Positions 59,646 to 64,000 of a DNA stretch of 64,000 nt are shown here, piece after piece (the first letter of the stretch is position 1; the number at the start of each line of letters is the position of its first letter). Where the stretch lies: positions 36,288,151 through 36,352,150 of the forward strand of contig LS997564.1 in NCBI GenBank assembly GCA_000469685.2. The letters are read 5' to 3'. The notes below the pieces were generated by a model that saw nothing but the letters and a program-made list of their open reading frames with translations, did no database searches and was not told the DNA's origin. This stretch comes from Haemonchus contortus (taxonomy: Eukaryota; Nematoda; Chromadorea; Rhabditida; Trichostrongylidae). Position numbers and translations under genes: made by a program.

Positions 59646-60561
59646 CAGTGCGCGTCAATTGCTTATGCTACCCCCACATTTTCCTATTATCTCGGTTCCT
59701 ACCTACTTCTGTCACATGTGACAAACTGCACTACAATGGACTGTGTCAGAGACTCACATAGGACCATTCAGATTGAATTTCTTCTCATCGCGAAAAAACC
59801 ATGTAAACCATGTAGGAGCTTAGCAATACACTTTCTAAAATGTGTCAAAAACCTCACCTTTTTAGAGTTTCTTGAAAAAACTTTTCTTGCAAACTCGAGT
59901 CGGGCTTCGCGATGGCTCCTGGTCAGACGGGGAGCTGGCTTCATTCTCTCACTCTTCAAGAATATTTGACGACGAATAACTCGCAACACAACGGAAGTCG
60001 ACACATTTAGTGAAAATCGTGCACGAATCTGATTAGCACTCATGATTGAATTAGAAGCCAATCTAGCGATCCGTCTGTGGTCAGCTCGCGTCAATTTGAG
60101 TGGACGTCCTTCTCCGTGTGCTTGACCGTATGCCGCAGGATTCTTTACGAAACCGTCCATGCAGCCTTTGGATCGGCCGAGTTGCTTCGCGATGGCCTTG
60201 TTGTCATGGCCTGCTTGACGAAGCGATAGAATTTGGCTTTGTATTGTTGAAGATAGACGACGATCCTTAGGCATGGTGGACTGCTTTGGATTGCGGACAG
60301 GGCAGCTTTAGACAGAAGGCGGTAGGGCTGCGCAGACTTGAGATATTTCGTAGCAATGACGGCATGGCATAAGCAATTGACGCGGCTAATTTTCACTTTC
60401 GCGCCAAAAAAGGGCGCTACCGCAGCGTTCAAACATGTTTAGGCTTTGTTGAGACTCTTGTTCACTCAGTAAGTGTTGGTCAACATTTCAGCTCGCAATG
60501 TTGCCTAACGACTCAGATCAAAGAAAAAATAGGGGATGGCATATGCAATTGACGCGCACTG
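59646..60561 (-). mobile_element. Tc3-like element, 916 bp, nested
   Basis: Ends CAGTGCGCGTCAATTGC and its reverse complement, flanked by TA at 59,644-59,645 and 60,562-60,563. The inverted match continues with differences through TATGC..CCCC. An internal copy of the end motif, GCATAAGCAATTGACGCG, lies at 60,367-60,384, about 172 bp inside the 60,561 end and in the same orientation. This recalls the second transposase-binding site in the long inverted repeats of C. elegans Tc3. The transposase is truncated, so the copy is non-autonomous. Confidence 0.85.
59768..60274 (-). pseudogene. Tc3-like transposase, DNA-binding half only
   Basis: A 168-codon frame starting MPKDRRLSSTIQSQILSL. It has a bipartite helix-turn-helix as in Tc1/Tc3 transposases: IAKQLGRSKGCMDGFVKNP with a YG after it, the GRPLKLT hinge, a second HTH through SNSIMSANQIRARFSLNVS, then MKPAPRLTRSHREARLEFAR. 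The following DDE catalytic domain, about half of a ~330-residue protein, is missing. After about residue 135 the sequence diverges into an unrelated tail ending near the 3' inverted repeat. It could bind element ends but not cut. Confidence 0.8.
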
Positions 60562-60565
60562 TAGA

Positions 60566-61690
60566 TCAAATACCCGTCCTCGTAGAGTTATGTTTTCTGG
60601 AAGAGCAGGCCCTTTTTTACATTGATGTTGGGATTCTCTCAGCATTTGTCAAAGTTTATCAGTACAGCACCCATGTGAAAATTGAGAAGCACTGTGTGCA
60701 TTTTGGCATCTTAAGCTTTCCTTCTTCCGCAAGGACTAGAATCTGGCCCAGGCCGCGATAAAGATTTGTGACTTTTGAGTAGACAATGCTTCAAAGGAAC
60801 GTACAGTGCGTGATCGCGTTTGCGAAATCTAAATAGAGTGAGCTGGCCCTCGAAGAGCGGCAACTCTCAGGGGGCTATCATCAGTCAAAACGACCAAGTC
60901 AAAATGTGAACCGAAGCGATTCGGCACATCACCACTCGTGGAGTAGGACAAGGCTTAAAGTCTCGAAACCAACTATCCATGATCATCTGCTGGAACTTGG
61001 TTTTGTAAAGTTTCTTGATGTTGGGATACCTCACGAAAGGAGCGAGCGCAATATGGGGGACCGCGCCTTCATGTGCGACTCATTGCTAAGACGAAATAAG
61101 ATTGAGCTATTTCTGAAACACATGAGTAGGGAGGACGAAAAGTGGATCGTGTACAACAATGAGGAGCGGGAACATCGTCCAACCTTCCCACTGAGCCGTC
61201 ACAAACCGCTGCAAAAGCCAAAATCAAGGTGCGGAAAATTATGCTGTGTTACTGGTATGATTGGAGGGGAATTACCAGTCGTGAGCTGTTGTCGCATATC
61301 CAAACTATAACTTCTGAAAGGTACTACACTTAGCTAGACAATTTGAAGGCAGCGATAGACCAGAAGCGACCCGAACTGTCCAATCGTGAGGGCTTTGTCT
61401 TCCAACAAGATACCTCCACTCGTATTTTTAGCCAAAAATTGCTGGAGCTCGAGTGGAATGTCGTATCACACCCCCTCCCCATATAGTTCGGACATAGGAC
61501 CATCAGAATACCACTTGTTTGGGTCCCTACAGAATTCTTTGAATGGAAAATCGTGCAGTCCGCTGGAGGACTGCAGAAATCACTTGAGAGGGTTTTTCAA
61601 TTTCAAGCCTGGGATCTTCCATGAAAGTGGGATACTGAAACTCGCTGGAACACAGCGAATCCTTACTGAACAGAATGGAGTATGAGTCGT
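60566..61690 (+). pseudogene. mariner transposase relic
   Basis: Pieces in several frames align to one mariner transposase in order: VDNASKERTVRDRVCEI and ELALEERQLSGGY, then KVSKPTIHDHLLELGFVKFL and RRNKIELFLK. DEKWIVYNN carries the first catalytic Asp, and KAAIDQKRPELSNREG leads to FQQD with the second. SSDIGPSEYHLFGSLQNSLN follows. The third catalytic Asp (usually in PSDYH) is Glu here. Several stops, among them those near 61,350 and 61,485, and a frame change near 61,485 show it is dead. The N-terminal helix-turn-helix is largely unrecognisable. Confidence 0.8.
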
Positions 61691-62015
61691 TTAATCAATG
61701 GATTTCTTCTTCTAGGAATTTTCACTCAAAGTTGAATCGAAAATCGGCAGAGACTTTCCAGACGCAACAGTTTGATACTTTTCAAGAGATCTCCGAATTT
61801 CTACCTCTTGGAAGGGATGCTTGCAAGAAGTGCAGGTCGAATAAGTTTGATAATGTTGAAATTGTTTTTAATTTATTTTTGTCAAAACGGAGAAAAAATA
61901 AGAGAATTCGTTCCATAGTCTCCAAATTCATTTCCTTTCTTATTCCAATAAGAATGAGGCTCTCTACATCATACGATTAACAGTTTGTTGTGAAAATACA
62001 TATCCATAAATCATA

Positions 62016-62021
62016 TTTATT
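62016..62021 (-). terminator. Polyadenylation signal of the minus-strand astacin relic
   Basis: TTTATT on plus (AATAAA on minus) 8 bp beyond the TGA that ends the ShKT-like exon, mirroring the spacing in the intact gene. Confidence 0.5.
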
Positions 62022-62028
62022 GAAGTCC

Positions 62029-62462
62029 TCAATTTGTTTTGCCGCGAAGACCAAATGTCTTAGAACACTTCTGCTTTCTGAACACTACGGGGAAATAGTC
62101 CTTTGTACAAAGCTCATTCGACTCGAAAAGAGAGCATCTGAATAATCTGAGTGAGACCCAATTTATTAAAAGAAAAGAAGCCGAAGTTTTCACTTTACTT
62201 TGGGTGGCGGTCTTCACATCCGCGCTCTGTTTGATGGATATACTTATTGTTAGTAGTGAATGGTGTCGGGGTAAAGGTGACAGCAGTAGTGGGGAATGGT
62301 TGAACTGTTGATAAGTCGGACGAGGTTCGCTTGGATCAACTGAAATGATTCCATAGTCTTCAAATAAAGTGGCTGTAATTACCCTCACTTACCTGAGCGA
62401 TATCGTAGTGTCGCTGTCGTGAGATGGGTTTTCTGTACGTGTATCAGTATCTGTATCCTTTC
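62029..62462 (-). pseudogene. Third astacin paralogue: CUB end, Thr linker and ShKT exon
   Basis: Minus-strand exons match the last three exons of the plus-strand gene. About 62,455-62,393 encodes HLTTATLRYRSG (intact gene HQTTVTLAYRSG). After a 53-bp intron, 62,339-62,199 encodes VDPSEPRPTYQ. Following a one-base shift it reads PFPTTAVTFTPTPFTTN and GCEDRHPK. After a second intron of about 61 bp, 62,137-62,029 encodes CSLFESNELCTKDYFPVVFR and ends with the last ShKT cysteines lost (CSKTFGLRGKTN). Intron positions and phases are conserved. The frameshift and missing Cys make a working domain unlikely. Confidence 0.8.
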
Positions 62463-64000
62463 TAACACGTCATTGCCTTGAGACTCCATCAGCTGAAGCG
62501 TTTCTCGATTCTCGGTTCGGAAATGAGCACATTCTGCGAGAATAGCCTGCGCCATCTCAGTTATCTTATTCATTCGCATTTGCTGTTGCATCAATGTGAA
62601 AATAGATTTTGCTCGCTAAGCAAAGCTTCCTTTGATGCATTCTCGCCTCAATTTGAGCATAAGATCAGAGTTCTTTCTCAATTCTTCTATTGTCTGAGAC
62701 AGGCTCTACGGTTCTTCTATCACAGCGAAAAGGAGTGGCGAAACCTCGCCATTCATCTCGCCAAGCTTTTCAGCTTGATTCGTAGCTTCTCTCTGGTGAA
62801 CAGTTCGAGATTGCTACTGTCTCTGGCGCAATCTTGCACAGTTCTTTAGCGATTCCGAACCAATTTTTCAGTATTTATTTATTTATTTATTTATTCTGAT
62901 GCACGCAACGGTGCGCTATAGCAATACAATGAAGTGAAACTTTAACGACATAATCGAGTCAACCTTACATCGATTGGTCAAGATTTCGTCAAATTAATAA
63001 GAAAGTAGTTACACTTAAGAGCCGGCAGATGAAACTCAATAGGCGGATGGCGCTAGGGATAACACCACTCCAAGAGAGCATGAAATATGTATATATTCAT
63101 ATATATACATATATGAAATCCGAAACTGAATTTCCGGATGTTAGGTATTCCCTAGCCCTAACAAATCAGCTTCAGACCCGCCCTTAGCTTCCCTTGAGAT
63201 TCTCCCGAGGTCTTGGTAAGTAGTATCACATCACGGTCATGCGGTCTAAAGATCTTCATCAGACGTATAAGGTACAAAAATTCAGAAAAACAGCAATTGA
63301 ACGTCGCAGAAGGTGTAAGATAAAAAGAAAAGCAAAAAGAATCTTCACACCACTCGATGCACTTGCAAAAATTTGAGACTCATTCACATCCGCGAACCCA
63401 TAGATTTATTGACGATGTTGCGAAGCTCGGCACCATTTTTAATGAACGCAGTAATGGCAGCGCAGCATGCTGTCACTTCTGCCGTCACCTCTGAACGCAA
63501 GGTAACGACAACTTGTTTATACTGAGCAAGCTGCGACAAATTTTTCTCCTTCGCCCACCAATCTTTCAGATCAAGCTGTTGATCACAGAACATGTCCCGG
63601 GTCTCTTTGAGACGACGATATAGTTGCATCGTTAAGCCATTAACCTCATCGAAAGCTTTATCTAATGCATTCAAACGGTCAGTAGTCACGCATAAGTCCT
63701 TCTTTTGTTGTCAAGCTCTTGAACTCGCTGCCGTAATTTCGCCTCAAGCCTTTTATTCCGGTGATACAGTTCGCGATTTTGCTCATCCATCTTTTCCTGA
63801 TCTTCAATGAACTTCCGCAGTTTCCCTATGACGGCATCCAGTCGGCCTTCCAATTCTTGCAGTTGCTCAGTCTTTTCTGCAATTTCTAGCTCCATCTCCA
63901 CTCTCTTGACCAAAGAAGAATTCATTCTTCTCTCGTGCGGTATGGAGTTCTCTATAAAGCTTTTCGATTTCTTCGTTATACTCCTTAAGTAGAGCCTTTT
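62463..64000 (-). pseudogene. Kinesin-5-like coiled-coil stalk, decayed, enters from the right edge
   Basis: At the edge the minus strand reads KALLKEYNEEIEKLYRELHT then AREKN. This matches the start of the kinesin-5 (BimC/Eg5, BMK-1 in C. elegans) stalk just after the motor neck. It continues as heptad-rich coil in 63,925-63,686 and 63,689-63,384. Further coil lies at about 62,860-62,463. Damage includes a one-base shift near 63,898, another near 63,700, and in-frame TAG codons at 62,814-62,816, 62,706-62,708 and 62,616-62,618. The motor domain would lie beyond 64,000. The C-terminal BimC box was not found; instead the frame runs into the astacin relic. The family call rests mainly on the first 25 residues; other long coiled coils are possible. 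Confidence 0.55.
62870..63383. other. AT-rich interval, possible intron of the stalk relic
   Basis: Holds a TTTA repeat (62,872-62,896) and an imperfect palindrome of ATATGTATATATTCATATAT type near 63,085-63,115. No exon was found. Confidence 0.4.

Larger units (their letters stand above)
59583..61770 (+). mobile_element. mariner relic split by a nested Tc3-like element
   Basis: The left end TTGGGTTGTCCGGAAAGTTT plus CCGCCGATTTTGAAC starts at 59,582-59,583. Its degraded reverse complement (AAAATCGGCAGAGACTTTCC) sits at about 61,738-61,760. Between them is a plus-strand mariner transposase relic. The 5' leader is interrupted at 59,644-60,563 by another element with its own TA duplication, so the mariner is the older of the two. 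Confidence 0.8.

Noticed and set aside
59493..59969. 158-codon plus-strand frame
   Set aside because: Antisense of the Tc3-like transposase and crosses the element border; shadow frame.
1..64000. CRISPR arrays, rRNA, bacterial operons or integrated phage
   Set aside because: No regularly spaced short repeats, no rRNA motifs and no prokaryotic gene organisation anywhere in the window.

Overview
The window looks like nuclear DNA of a parasitic nematode, most likely a strongylid or hookworm-type worm. Introns of the recognisable genes are tiny (about 53-60 bp in many cases) with nematode-style TTTTCAG acceptors. The best gene is a secreted astacin with an EGF, CUB and ShKT tail, of the kind hookworms secrete. 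The transposons include Tc3-like, mariner and Penelope-like elements. Species is not determined. Most of the window is non-coding and repeat-rich; no bacterial-type operon, CRISPR array or rRNA is visible.

Layout. 1-965: unremarkable DNA, then a CA-rich minisatellite. About 1.4-4.7 kb, 18.9-24.5 kb, 27.9-31.7 kb, 36-38 kb and 52.8-53.1 kb: at least fifteen copies of one tRNA-derived SINE of about 300 bp, several in opposed or tandem pairs. 12.0-19.1 kb: two copies of a Penelope-like retroelement (RT plus GIY-YIG endonuclease) in head-to-head inverted orientation. The left copy is broken by frame errors and a LINE insertion, while the right copy keeps an intact 477-residue RT-endonuclease frame. 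33.2-33.9 kb: a weak small-gene candidate with a CTG run. 33,950-34,350: a 401-bp perfect-palindrome MITE. 42,194-43,071: a mariner relic with both inverted ends. 49.8-51.4 kb: the 3' part of an unidentified multi-exon gene. 54,443-54,549: a near-perfect 107-nt hairpin.

Right end. 55,246-58,239 holds a 13-exon astacin gene whose reading frame closes through all proposed splices (about 530 residues). Just downstream, about 59.0-59.2 kb, lies a fossil astacin that has lost its zinc site. Then comes a mariner relic (59,583-61,770) with a Tc3-like element nested in its 5' leader (59,646-60,561). From 62,029 on the minus strand is a third astacin relic: the CUB end, Thr-rich linker and ShKT exon, with introns conserved in position. 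It abuts and may be fused to a decayed kinesin-5-like coiled-coil stalk that runs off the end of the window. The right 9 kb therefore records a local astacin family expansion followed by decay and transposon invasion.

Functional reading. Only the astacin gene, and perhaps the 49.8-51.4 kb gene, look like working host genes. The right-hand Penelope RT-endonuclease frame is the only transposon frame of substantial length still open. All calls come from reading the sequence; no database search was run.
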